A DNA stretch of 64,000 bases from Murimonas intestini. Its GTDB lineage: Bacteria > Bacillota > Clostridia > Lachnospirales > Lachnospiraceae. Location of the stretch: the NCBI GenBank assembly GCA_003148945.1, contig QGGY01000007.1, positions 223,475-287,474 on the forward strand, written 5' to 3'. Every line of letters starts with the position of its first letter. Within the stretch, counting starts at the first letter, position 1. Both the position numbers and the translations under genes were made by a program. Below the pieces are notes generated by a model that did no database searches, was not told the origin of the DNA, and worked only from the letters and a program-made list of their open reading frames with translations. This document shows, piece by piece, positions 8,930 to 17,740 of the stretch.

Positions 8930-9903
8930 AACGCAATATCCCGGTTCATCCTTTCTGCGTCCGCTTTCTCCAGCTCTATGTTCCCGCCCTTAATATAATC
9001 CAGGACATGAGCTTCCTTCCGGCCTCCTCCCAGGATGATCAGATTTTCAGCCTTTGCAGAGGTCCAGGCCACTACGAGGTTAGCTGTATTACATTCGTAT
9101 TTTCTGCACAGATCCTTCCAGCCGTCCAGCATCTCTATGATACGGAGCCTCAGTTCTGTCCGGTACCATTTGATATTGTTGCGTAGGTTTCCTTCCGGCA
9201 CCACATAGTCCATGCCGATCTTACCGCTCAAAAGCCCCTGTTCAAGGGGAGAAAACGCCTCAAATGTAATGCAATTTTCCTGACAGACGGGCAGATACTT
9301 GTCCGCCTTGTCCTGATCCAGCATACTGAACCTTTCCTGAAGCACATCTATTTCCCCGTAGCTTAAGTAATCCTTGATCTCCTTTTCGGAACAATTTGAA
9401 ATTCCAACTGCCCTGATCTTTCCCTGGCGCTTCAGTTCCATAAGGGCATCCATAGTCTCCGATACCGGGACCAAAAATGGCTCTCTGGCCTGGTGATGCG
9501 TTATGTACACATCTATATAATCTGTACCTAAATTTTTCAGGCTTTCTTCCACGTCCAGCATGATAGCCCGCCTTGAGAGATTTCTCCTGCACACCTTTCC
9601 GTCCCGTTCTATTATGACAGCGCCCTCATCATCCCTCCACCAGAATCCGCACTTTGTCTGTATGACCAGCTTCTCTCTTGGAATTTCCCTGATCGCTCTG
9701 CCAACCAGTCTTTCACTGTAGCCAAATCCATATGCAGGCGCTGTGTCGATGGTGTTAATCCCATGCTCCACAGCAGAATGTATCGCCTTTAAGGACGCCT
9801 CATCGTCCTGCGCCCCCCACTGGGCATCCCCGCCCATAGACCATGTACCCAGCGCGATGGCTGAAGCCGTAATACCTGATTTGCCTATCTGCCTTGTTTT
9901 CAT
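8908..9903 (-). CDS. Aldo/keto reductase
   Basis: A protein of about 331 residues with an AKR barrel. The catalytic tetrad is visible: Asp and Tyr in TIDTAPAYGFGYSE, Lys in VIQTKCGF, His in VYITHHQ. These enzymes reduce sugar aldehydes or ketones, or run in reverse, with NAD(P). The ATG at 9903 has AGGAGG five bases before it; the frame extends to 9993 but without a ribosome site. A second AKR of different sequence is at 12835-13830. Having two suggests paired oxidation-reduction of a sugar, an inference only. Confidence 0.9.
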   Translation of the reverse strand: MKTRQIGKSGITASAIALGTWSMGGDAQWGAQDDEASLKAIHSAVEHGINTIDTAPAYGFGYSERLVGRAIREIPREKLVIQTKCGFWWRDDEGAVIIERDGKVCRRNLSRRAIMLDVEESLKNLGTDYIDVYITHHQAREPFLVPVSETMDALMELKRQGKIRAVGISNCSEKEIKDYLSYGEIDVLQERFSMLDQDKADKYLPVCQENCITFEAFSPLEQGLLSGKIGMDYVVPEGNLRNNIKWYRTELRLRIIEMLDGWKDLCRKYECNTANLVVAWTSAKAENLIILGGGRKEAHVLDYIKGGNIELEKADAERMNRDIALAGGSTE

Positions 9904-9996
9904 TTTCCCCTCCTGTTTACTCTTAACCAGACAGCGGCCATGGAAGCGGCCGGCCCGGACAATACTTTTCTCTGGATTTTTCTTTCCTTTCATCTC

Positions 9997-11190
9997 CTAC
10001 CAGTCGCACAGGCTGCCGTCCAAAGGACGGCGGCAGACAGGAATATAAGCTCTTTTATACGGATATCTTCTGGCAGCATCCTCGTCAATGTCGCAGCCGA
10101 TGCCCGGCGCATCCTCCATATACAGATAGCCGTCCTTATAGACAGGTCCGCCTTTTACCACTTCCTTTACTGTGTCATCCACAGTCCCGTCCTCCTGGAT
10201 CCCGAAATTATAGGCAGATACATTCATGTGCCAGTTGACTGCATGAGTGACAGGCGATACGTCATTCGGACCATGCCATGCTGTCTTGATGTCATAAGTC
10301 TCCGCGATAGCCTGTATTTTTTTCGCCTCTGTTATGCCGCCGATACGGATGATATCACAGCGTATAAAGTCCAGCCACCTGTTCGTGATCCCGGGCAGGC
10401 ATTCCCACCGGCTCTTGTACAGTTCTCCGAAAGCAATAGGCACATTTGTGTGTTCTCTGACAGACTTCAGACTCTCCGCACAGTCAGGCGCTATGGGATC
10501 CTCTATAAAAAACGGATTATAGGGTTCCAGCTTATTCATGATATACACTGCCCTCTCGGGGCTGAAGCGCTCATGCAGGTCGAAGATAATTCCCACTTCC
10601 CTGCCTACTACTTCTCTGATCCTGATAAAGTAGTCTATCATGGCATCTGCCCAGAACTCCGGATCCCAGTCCTCTGTCTTAGGCATGTTCTGGACGGCAT
10701 CACTGCCTAATGTCCCGTTTGCCGAAGGAAGACCCGCACGCAAGCGGATGACCTTCAGCCCCTTATCTTTCACAAAACTGGCGGCCTTCTCTATCTTCTC
10801 TTCATTTGTCTTTCCAAGCACATGGGAGTAGCAGAGCACCTTGTCCCTCACCTTTCCTCCCAGCAGGGAGTACAGGGGCAGTCCTGCCCTTTTGGCCTTG
10901 ATATCCCACAAAGCCATATCGATCCCGCACAGAGCGCTCATGATGATATTCCCGCCCCGCCAGTAGGAGCCCCTGTAGATTAACTGCCAGATCTCCTCAA
11001 TATTGTCAGCATCCATCCCTATCAGCATGGGCCTTAAATATTCCAGTGTGAGATCCTCCACCGCCTTCTCTCTTCCATTCAGGGATGCATCCCCGATGCC
11101 ATAGATCTTTGGGTCATCTGTCATTATCTTGATAAACAGATAATTCTGCTTTGGACATGTTAAAATTGTTTTGACTTCTGTAATCTTCAT
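9997..11190 (-). CDS. ManD/RspA-type sugar-acid dehydratase (enolase superfamily)
   Basis: 397 residues. Metal ligands follow the enolase pattern: Asp in IIFDLHERF, Glu in FFIEDP, Glu in IAFGELYKS. The DLH motif and AWHGPNDVSPV are signatures of the mannonate dehydratase (ManD) subgroup, and the protein ends in Trp as that subgroup does. Members dehydrate D-mannonate and/or D-gluconate to 2-keto-3-deoxygluconate, while others show little activity. Beside the idonate-type dehydrogenase and gluconate 5-dehydrogenase-like SDR, D-gluconate dehydration is attractive. GAGGAG lies eight bases before the ATG. No KDG kinase or aldolase is in the window. Confidence 0.87.
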   Translation of the reverse strand: MKITEVKTILTCPKQNYLFIKIMTDDPKIYGIGDASLNGREKAVEDLTLEYLRPMLIGMDADNIEEIWQLIYRGSYWRGGNIIMSALCGIDMALWDIKAKRAGLPLYSLLGGKVRDKVLCYSHVLGKTNEEKIEKAASFVKDKGLKVIRLRAGLPSANGTLGSDAVQNMPKTEDWDPEFWADAMIDYFIRIREVVGREVGIIFDLHERFSPERAVYIMNKLEPYNPFFIEDPIAPDCAESLKSVREHTNVPIAFGELYKSRWECLPGITNRWLDFIRCDIIRIGGITEAKKIQAIAETYDIKTAWHGPNDVSPVTHAVNWHMNVSAYNFGIQEDGTVDDTVKEVVKGGPVYKDGYLYMEDAPGIGCDIDEDAARRYPYKRAYIPVCRRPLDGSLCDW

Positions 11191-11202
11191 CTGTTAATCT
11201 CC

Positions 11203-12789
11203 TCAGTCAGCTTCAGTCTTTGGCCGCAGCTTATCACCTGTCTTTAAGTTCCACTCCTCCGTCAGCTCGCACAGACCGTAGTATGCAGGTTTAGGATTAT
11301 TCTCATAGTCCAGCAGCCCATCAAAATCAAACGCCTGAAGCCTGAATTTTTCATTTGGATGTCCGGCCAGAAATTCTGCCCATTGCGCCGGCTCATCGGA
11401 CAGGCTCCAGCATGTCACGCCCTGCACACAGTCCATACTGTAAAAGAGAGTGGAAAACTTCCTGTACCATTCCTCCTGAAGGCGGGCATCCCATGGCCTG
11501 TGCCAGTACTTTGTGACAGGTACGGGCCTGTTGCCCATGTGGAACCTGCATCTGCCGGTATTTGAAGGAGTAGACACCTCTGTGAGCTGGATCGGCAGGT
11601 GGTATCTGTCATGCCACCAATTTATCATTTCCATAGTATTAAACAGATCGTATGGATAATCATGGAACTGCAGTCCCAGCACGTCCACCTTTATCCCCTC
11701 CTGCTTACATCTGTCAAGAAAATCAGCGATGGACACACAATACCTGTTGGGCACAGATTCCGGCAGCCCGTAGCTCTTTTTCCAGTCCCTCACTTCCGGG
11801 ATGGAATTTTCATCAAACCCGTAATTTCCCTGCCATTCATCATAAAAATTCACCATTAGCTTTGTTTTCGGAGATAATCTCCGGATGACCTGGTAGACTT
11901 CTTTACAGATCTGAAAATGCTGGTCAAATGTAAAATTAAATGGATTGCTCTGAAGGGGCTCATTGAAATCTACATAAGTAAATGCATTTGGCCTGCTGGA
12001 TAACATATATTCAGCTCTCTCAACCACCAGCTTCTTAAAAGCCTCATAGTCGTGATTGCCATACCTGGCCATCCAGTTTTCCCCTTCCCACCAGTCACTG
12101 AACCAGACAAGTGCATGGCCCCTCACCGGAATATTATTTTCTGTACACCAGTCCAGCATCTCAAATATCATGTCGTAATGCTTCTCACCTTCGTTTGGCT
12201 CCACGCATCCCCAGTGTGTAGGTATCACAGCTTCCCCGAACAGCCTGCTGAAATACTTCTTAAATACATCCCCTCCATCTGTAAATCCTTTCATGCACCC
12301 CATAAAGCAGAAATCATCCCTGTCTCCCCTGTCAGATATCTTTATCTGTGCCTCCAGCAGAACTAACTGCTCACCTGCTTTGAGTATTTCACAGAGCGCT
12401 TTTTCTACATCTTCATCTGTAAGAGATAAGAGAAGTTCTTCTGCCCTGCCTATTCTCTTCCTTATTCCCTCAAGCTCCAGATTATATTTTCCTGCCGCTT
12501 CTTCCAGATGGCGTTTTACTCTGAAGAGCCTGCTTTTTGTGGCCTCCCTCCAGAAATCTCTGATTTCTTCTGACGGCTCATATCCTTTTTCCTCATTATC
12601 CGCGAACAGTATTGCTCCCCCGAATCCCTGCACATCTACCTTTGACATAAATACAGCCCTGTCTATAGTGGCTTCAAAGCAGATCACACCATCCTCATGC
12701 CTGCCATAATTCTTCTGCGGATTTCTCCCGGTATCGTACATTACATAAGTCCCCAGAGTACTCTTCTGTTTCTTCCATTTATACTGCAT
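11203..12789 (-). CDS. GH10-like glycoside hydrolase, cytoplasmic
   Basis: 528 residues. The C-terminal 350 residues resemble the GH10 barrel: WGCVEPNEGEKHYD near the first strand, GHALVW, the acid/base Glu in YVDFNEPLQ, and the nucleophile Glu in IQLTEVSTP. Usual GH10 sites read DVVNE and ITELD, so this is a distant member. The first 180 residues include a charged, probably helical stretch (RVKRHLEEAAGKYNLELEGIRKRIGRA) with no family I recognise. There is no signal peptide, so it would act on imported oligosaccharides. AAGGAG lies seven bases before the ATG. Xylo-oligosaccharide cleavage is the family default but unproven here. Confidence 0.82.
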   Translation of the reverse strand: MQYKWKKQKSTLGTYVMYDTGRNPQKNYGRHEDGVICFEATIDRAVFMSKVDVQGFGGAILFADNEEKGYEPSEEIRDFWREATKSRLFRVKRHLEEAAGKYNLELEGIRKRIGRAEELLLSLTDEDVEKALCEILKAGEQLVLLEAQIKISDRGDRDDFCFMGCMKGFTDGGDVFKKYFSRLFGEAVIPTHWGCVEPNEGEKHYDMIFEMLDWCTENNIPVRGHALVWFSDWWEGENWMARYGNHDYEAFKKLVVERAEYMLSSRPNAFTYVDFNEPLQSNPFNFTFDQHFQICKEVYQVIRRLSPKTKLMVNFYDEWQGNYGFDENSIPEVRDWKKSYGLPESVPNRYCVSIADFLDRCKQEGIKVDVLGLQFHDYPYDLFNTMEMINWWHDRYHLPIQLTEVSTPSNTGRCRFHMGNRPVPVTKYWHRPWDARLQEEWYRKFSTLFYSMDCVQGVTCWSLSDEPAQWAEFLAGHPNEKFRLQAFDFDGLLDYENNPKPAYYGLCELTEEWNLKTGDKLRPKTEAD

Positions 12790-12834
12790 CTTCTCTCTCC
12801 TTCTCCATATATCTAATTTCTTACTGCCTTTTAG

Positions 12835-13830
12835 TTATCTCATCCCATCCAGGATTCTGCTGATCTCCTCCATCTGCTGTTCTGACAAAGGCCCATACTC
12901 AAGAGCTTTCGCATTATCCATAACCTGCTTCGGAGTCTTAAATCCCGGTATTGGGATCGTCCTTGGGCTTCTCGCCCACAGCCATCCCAGCGCTCCCTGT
13001 GCCGGAGTCCTTCCGCCTTCTGTCAGTATCTCCCTAATGCTTTCCACCTTTGACAGAAATTCAGGATTTGGCCTTCCATCCTTGAAAAATTTCATATACT
13101 CAGGTGCATTTTTCCCGCGTATATCATTATCCTTCAGTGTAGTCTCCGGCCTGAACTTTCCTGTCAGCAGCCCCATGGCCAGCGGCCCTCTGTTGAAGCT
13201 GGCCAGGTCATATTCATCGCACAGCTCAAGCATGGCAGCATTGTCCTCAAAAATATTCTGTCCGTGCTGTACGGCGCCGCAGTGGGGTCCCGGAGCAAAT
13301 ACCCTTGCACTGTCCACATCATCTGTAGACCATCCATAGGTACGTATTTTCCCCTCCTGCACAAGCTCCTCCAGCGTCTGCCTCACTTCCTCCGTCTTTT
13401 CCCTGTCATAGAAATAGACATGGAGGAAATACACATCTATATAATCCGTCCCCAGGCGTTTCAGGGAATCCTCGCATGATTTCCTGATATAAGCAGGGCT
13501 CACATCCCAACCCAGCTTTGTCCTCGTCACCGGGTCAAACACCCAGCCAAATTTCGTGGAGATGACCACTTTATCCCGCCTGCCCTTTATAGCCTGCCCG
13601 ATCAGGCTCTCGCTGTGTCCTGTCCCATACATATTAGAAGTGTCGAACAGAGTAATTCCCATATCCATTGCAGTCTGAAGGCCCCTGAGAGAATCTTCGT
13701 CGTTTACATCTCCCCAGCCTATGGGCGTCCCGTCCTTTTCAAAAGCAGGGCCTCCTATTGCCCAGCAGCCGGTTCCCATTGCGCTGACCTCTATGCCTGA
13801 TTTCCCGATTTTACGCTTCATCACATCCAT
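12835..13830 (-). CDS. Aldo/keto reductase
   Basis: An AKR barrel of about 331 residues. Catalytic Asp/Tyr are in LFDTSNMYGTGHSE, Lys in VVISTKFGW, and His in VYFLHVYFYD. The C-terminal IPIPGFKTPKQV is the usual phosphate-clamp region for NAD(P). The ATG at 13830 has GGAGGGG eight bases upstream; the frame extends to 13872 without a site. It is the first catabolic gene after the binding-protein gene. It differs clearly from the AKR at 8908-9903, so it is not a recent duplicate. Confidence 0.9.
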   Translation of the reverse strand: MDVMKRKIGKSGIEVSAMGTGCWAIGGPAFEKDGTPIGWGDVNDEDSLRGLQTAMDMGITLFDTSNMYGTGHSESLIGQAIKGRRDKVVISTKFGWVFDPVTRTKLGWDVSPAYIRKSCEDSLKRLGTDYIDVYFLHVYFYDREKTEEVRQTLEELVQEGKIRTYGWSTDDVDSARVFAPGPHCGAVQHGQNIFEDNAAMLELCDEYDLASFNRGPLAMGLLTGKFRPETTLKDNDIRGKNAPEYMKFFKDGRPNPEFLSKVESIREILTEGGRTPAQGALGWLWARSPRTIPIPGFKTPKQVMDNAKALEYGPLSEQQMEEISRILDGMR

Positions 13831-13902
13831 AATTTTTTCCCCTCCGTTTTCTTTGGGCCATTCCGGCTGCATAGCTGTGCCGGAACAGCCCTCAGCTGCT
13901 TT

Positions 13903-15525
13903 TTACTGCTGCTCTTTATAACGGTCATACGCTTCCTGGTAAATAGATATATATTCATCCAGCCCTACGCCGTTTAGTGAACTGATGTAAGAATCCCAGT
14001 CCTCATCAATATTGGATTCTCCTGCGATCCATCTTGCTGACATCTGAAGTATCTGATCAAGAATGCTGTTTTTTATGTTGGCAAGTGTCTCTGCCTCATC
14101 GTCTGTAAATTTCACTACAGGCATATACTCCGCTATGGCATAATCATCAAATGTTCTGCACTCAGCAGCCTTTGCCATGTTGTTTGGATTTCCAAGGAAA
14201 ATATTTTTCTGGGCCATATCTGCTATATCATGTATGACATAGGCGCTTGTGGCAGGAGAATATTTATGACGGTATTCTCCAAAGGTCATGCCTTCCGGCG
14301 AAGCTGTCCAGTATTCCAGAGCCCCGTCTTCGTTATAATGAAGATTATATTTATTCTCCCCATCCTCAATCATCCCATATGATGCCTGAACACTCATCAC
14401 ATCACTGCTGTTCATAAAGTCCAGCCATGCGATAACAAGATCAGGATTTTCGCATTCACTTGTGACCCAGAAGTTATTGTAGCTTAAGCCCACATTGTTT
14501 TTATACATTTTTGCTGAATACCCTTCCGCTGACGGATAAGGGATTGCCACATAATCAGATACGTATGTACTTCCCACGTAGTTTGTTGCATTCCATCCCA
14601 TAAGAAGGCCTATTTTTTCATCTTCGCCGGAGCCTTTTGCAGTAACCTGCGTCTCACCCTGGGTAAATGTCTCATTGTCGAGAAGCCCTTCCTGATACAA
14701 TTCTGCAAAGTATTTACAGGCGTCCTTCCAGCCTTCCTGAGTGGCGGCACATTTTACCGTCCCATCTTCAATGATCAGCCCGTTCATGTCTGTGGCTACT
14801 CCAAACATGCCAAACATATTAAAAAATGAATAATCCTGCTTTGAAAAGTCTCCAATACCTGCTACCGGGATTTCGTCAGCCTGCCCATTCCCGTTGGGAT
14901 CCTGTTCCTTAAACGCTCTGAGCACTTCTGTTAATTCACTTGTTGTTTTAGGAATCTCCAGGTTCAGTTCATCCAGCCATTTTTTATTAATATACATAAA
15001 ACTTGGAATATCATTGCCCTCATTTTCATATCTGGGGAGTCCATAGATATGGCCATCCAGCGCTGTCGCCTGTGCCCTTACCTGAGGAAATTGGTCCAAC
15101 TTTGCCATTAAATGGGGAGCCTGCCTCTCAAGAATCTCATCAATGGCAATCACCGAACCGTCTGCAGCATAATTCATAAAAGTGCTGTCGTCCATCCCGT
15201 AGCATGTCATATAGGCATCCGCCAGATTCCCGCTGGCAAAATCCAGATTGATCTTCTCACCCCAGCTTGTTTCCGGATATTCCGTCCAGTTTACATGGAC
15301 ATTTGTCATCTCTTCCATCATTTTTACAAAGGGCATATCGTCAAATGGGGTAGTGTGCAGGGTACGCGCCTGGACACAGATGTTTATCTCCTCCTTCTCT
15401 TCCAGCGGAAAGGTGATCTGTCCCTCCCGGGCCGCTGTATCACCGGCTGCATCTGCCTTTGCTCCTCCTGTGAGTGACAGAACCATGGCTGCCGCCACCA
15501 TCATTGCAATTTTTTTCTGTTTCAT
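13903..15525 (-). CDS. LplA-like sugar-binding protein lacking a lipobox cysteine
   Basis: 540 residues of the family 1 extracellular solute-binding fold, with a calcium-binding-like loop DPNGNGQADEIP that is common in this group. The N-terminus is a signal peptide (KKIAMMVAAAMVLSLTGGAKA) ending in an AxA-type site. The place where relatives have LxGC reads LTGG, and no Cys is present, so it cannot be lipid-anchored as usual. It might be released or held by its permease. It is the third gene of the operon, after two LplB/LplC-like permeases. GGGAGG lies seven bases before the ATG. Confidence 0.88.
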   Translation of the reverse strand: MKQKKIAMMVAAAMVLSLTGGAKADAAGDTAAREGQITFPLEEKEEINICVQARTLHTTPFDDMPFVKMMEEMTNVHVNWTEYPETSWGEKINLDFASGNLADAYMTCYGMDDSTFMNYAADGSVIAIDEILERQAPHLMAKLDQFPQVRAQATALDGHIYGLPRYENEGNDIPSFMYINKKWLDELNLEIPKTTSELTEVLRAFKEQDPNGNGQADEIPVAGIGDFSKQDYSFFNMFGMFGVATDMNGLIIEDGTVKCAATQEGWKDACKYFAELYQEGLLDNETFTQGETQVTAKGSGEDEKIGLLMGWNATNYVGSTYVSDYVAIPYPSAEGYSAKMYKNNVGLSYNNFWVTSECENPDLVIAWLDFMNSSDVMSVQASYGMIEDGENKYNLHYNEDGALEYWTASPEGMTFGEYRHKYSPATSAYVIHDIADMAQKNIFLGNPNNMAKAAECRTFDDYAIAEYMPVVKFTDDEAETLANIKNSILDQILQMSARWIAGESNIDEDWDSYISSLNGVGLDEYISIYQEAYDRYKEQQ

Positions 15526-15609
15526 GTAAAATCCTCCCTTTTATTTGATTTTTATTATTACTGCTCTTTAAAATGTTTCAGCTGTGTATCTGATTATATC
15601 TGCTGCCTG

Positions 15610-16533
15610 TCAGCCTTTTACAGAACCGATCATGATCCCTTTCACGAAATATTTCTGTACAAAAGGATAAAGGATCAGCATTGGCAGGCTGGCCACCACT
15701 ATAGATGAATATTTCACCAGCTCCGCTATCCTCTGCATGGCCGCCACGCTCTCGGCATCCCCGAAAGCCCCTGAACTGTTCATTTGGGCCTGGATGAGGA
15801 TATCCTTTAACACCAGCTGGAGCGGGAACAGCTCCTTTGAATTCAGGTATATCATGGCATCGAAATATGAGTTCCACTGCTGTATCGCATAAAACAGCAC
15901 CATGATCGCCACAAGCGCTTTTGACAGCGGCAGGGCTATCTTAAAGAAAAACTTCAGGTTATTGGCCCCGTCCACCCTGGCCGCATCCAGGAGCTCTTCA
16001 GAGAGAGTCCCCTCAAAGAATGTCCTGCAGACAATCAGGTTGTAGACAGACAGGCAGGTGGGAAGTATAATGGCCCACATAGAATCCAGCAGTTTTAGAT
16101 CCTTTACCACCAGATATGTAGGTATAAGCCCTCCCTGAAAATACATCACGAATACAAAGAACAGGGTACAGAACTTCCTGCACGGCAGATCCTTTCTGGA
16201 CAGGGCATACCCCGCCGGAACCGTGATGGCGACTGCCAGGACTGTCCATACTAAGGTGTACAGCACAGAATTGGCAAAACCAGTTAAAATATTTTTATTT
16301 GTCAGGATATGTATGTAGGCATCCAGGTTAAACCCCTTTGGGAGCAGTATGACCTTGCCTGAGTTCACAAGATTCGGATCACTCACAGATGCGATCACCA
16401 CAAAGTACAGCGGGTATACTATGATCAGGAACACGATAACCATGATAACTGTATTCGTGACATCAAAAATCCTGTCAGGCCGTGAGGCCTTCCTTCTCTT
16501 TTCCGCACTTGCCCCATTTACTCTTTTCTTCAT
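15610..16533 (-). CDS. Sugar ABC transporter permease (LplC/MalG type)
   Basis: About 307 residues with six predicted membrane segments, the first at TNTVIMVIVFLIIVYPLYFV. The EAA loop that contacts the ATPase is LLDAARVDGANNLKFFFKIALPL. The ending MIGSVKG is typical of this permease type. GGGGAG lies five bases before the ATG at 16533. It pairs with the permease at 16547-17470 and the binding protein at 13903-15525. No ATPase gene is nearby, so a shared MsmX-like ATPase is assumed. Confidence 0.93.
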   Translation of the reverse strand: MKKRVNGASAEKRRKASRPDRIFDVTNTVIMVIVFLIIVYPLYFVVIASVSDPNLVNSGKVILLPKGFNLDAYIHILTNKNILTGFANSVLYTLVWTVLAVAITVPAGYALSRKDLPCRKFCTLFFVFVMYFQGGLIPTYLVVKDLKLLDSMWAIILPTCLSVYNLIVCRTFFEGTLSEELLDAARVDGANNLKFFFKIALPLSKALVAIMVLFYAIQQWNSYFDAMIYLNSKELFPLQLVLKDILIQAQMNSSGAFGDAESVAAMQRIAELVKYSSIVVASLPMLILYPFVQKYFVKGIMIGSVKG

Positions 16534-16546
16534 TTTCTCTCCCCCT

Positions 16547-17470
16547 CTACCAAAGGCTGGTGCCGCTGATCTTCTTGGCGGCACGGTTTACCACCATGAG
16601 CACAGCAAAGTTGATCACCGTATTAAAGAGATTCACCGCAGTAGAAAAGTCGTAACGGGCCTGCTGCAGTCCCAGCTTATACACATATGTGGATATGATT
16701 TCCGACTTGGAGAGGTTCAGTGCGTTCTGCATCAGATAGACCTTCTCATATCCGATATTCATGATCTGTCCGATCTGCATGATCAGCAGGATCAGCATAG
16801 TAGGTATCAGGCTTGGCACATCGATATTGATGACACACTGGAACTTGCTGGCCCCATCTATCTTTGCCGCTTCATACAGCTCCGGATTCACATTTGCCAG
16901 TGCCGCTATATAGATGACAGCACTGTACCCCAGGGTCTGCCACACGGCCGAACCCACATACATGGGCACAAAACAGGAAGCTTTTCCCATAAAATTGACA
17001 GGTTCCATACCTATCTTCTGTCCCACCAGATTCACAACGCCAGAAGAAGGCGAGAAAAAGTTATAGAGCATCCCCACTAACACTACTGTTGAAATGAAAT
17101 AGGGAGCATAGCTGGCAGTCTGCAGCACTTTTTTGAACCTGGGACTCAGCCTGTTCAAAAACAGGGCAAATATAAACGGGATAGGAAACGAGAACAGCAG
17201 CATTGTAAGGCTCAATGTAAGCGTATTCCCAAGCACCTCCCAAAAGTTATAGGAGTTAAAAAATGTAATAAAGTGTTTCAATCCCACCCAGGCGCTTCCC
17301 CAGATCCCCTTTCTGGCGGAAAAATTCTTAAACGCGATCTGTATTCCTGCTATGGGCCAGTATCTGAATATAACCACTTGTATCATAGCGGGTAACAACA
17401 GCAAAAACAAATCCATATTCTTCCATTTATGCCTGGCCCTCACCACAGGATATTTTTTTCTTCCTTTCAT
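16547..17470 (-). CDS. Sugar ABC transporter permease (LplB type)
   Basis: About 307 residues of the LplB/MalF-like inner-membrane subunit. The N-terminus (LFLLLLPAMIQVVIFRYWPIAGIQIAFKNF) and the EAA loop (LYEAAKIDGASKFQCVINIDVPSL) are typical. First gene of the 13-gene operon; its start ATG at 17470 has AAGGAG six bases upstream. It lies 13 bases from the LplC-like permease. Expression is expected from the minus-strand promoter at 17565-17593. Confidence 0.93.
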   Translation of the reverse strand: MKGRKKYPVVRARHKWKNMDLFLLLLPAMIQVVIFRYWPIAGIQIAFKNFSARKGIWGSAWVGLKHFITFFNSYNFWEVLGNTLTLSLTMLLFSFPIPFIFALFLNRLSPRFKKVLQTASYAPYFISTVVLVGMLYNFFSPSSGVVNLVGQKIGMEPVNFMGKASCFVPMYVGSAVWQTLGYSAVIYIAALANVNPELYEAAKIDGASKFQCVINIDVPSLIPTMLILLIMQIGQIMNIGYEKVYLMQNALNLSKSEIISTYVYKLGLQQARYDFSTAVNLFNTVINFAVLMVVNRAAKKISGTSLW

Positions 17471-17564
17471 GTCCCTCTCCTTTCCGAGCACTTATATGTA
17501 TCTGTACCTTCCTTCGCCGTCCTGCTGATTTCCCCCTGTACAGGCACTGCTTCGGTACACCCAC

Positions 17565-17593
17565 ATTATCTTGCACATTATGCACAAAATCAA
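17565..17593 (-). promoter_or_regulatory. Promoter of the sugar-acid operon
   Basis: On the minus strand TTGATT (17593-17588) and GATAAT (17570-17565) are separated by exactly 17 bases, about 95 bases before the LplB-like gene. The -35 match is moderate, which fits activation by the divergent AraC-type regulator. Confidence 0.55.
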
Positions 17594-17617
17594 CGCGCAA
17601 TTCCCATTTTAAATTGA

Positions 17618-17658
17618 CATTTCCGACATTTGCAGTTTCGGTTAATATGCATTTCCGA
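17618..17658. promoter_or_regulatory. Candidate activator sites between divergent promoters
   Basis: CATTTCCGA occurs at 17618-17626 and again at 17650-17658, 32 bases apart (about three helical turns), with a related TTTCGG at 17636. They lie between the two divergent promoters, where an AraC-type regulator would bind. The assignment is inference. Confidence 0.4.
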
Positions 17659-17675
17659 TACCAAAACTTTCCTGC

Positions 17676-17704
17676 TTGCATTTATTTTTATGCATTATTA
17701 TAAT
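17676..17704 (+). promoter_or_regulatory. Promoter of the AraC-type regulator gene
   Basis: TTGCAT (17676-17681) and a perfect TATAAT (17699-17704) are separated by 17 bases, about 37 bases before the start at 17741. Confidence 0.7.
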
Positions 17705-17740
17705 GATTCTGTGGAACATCAATGGAAGGGGCGGGGAATT

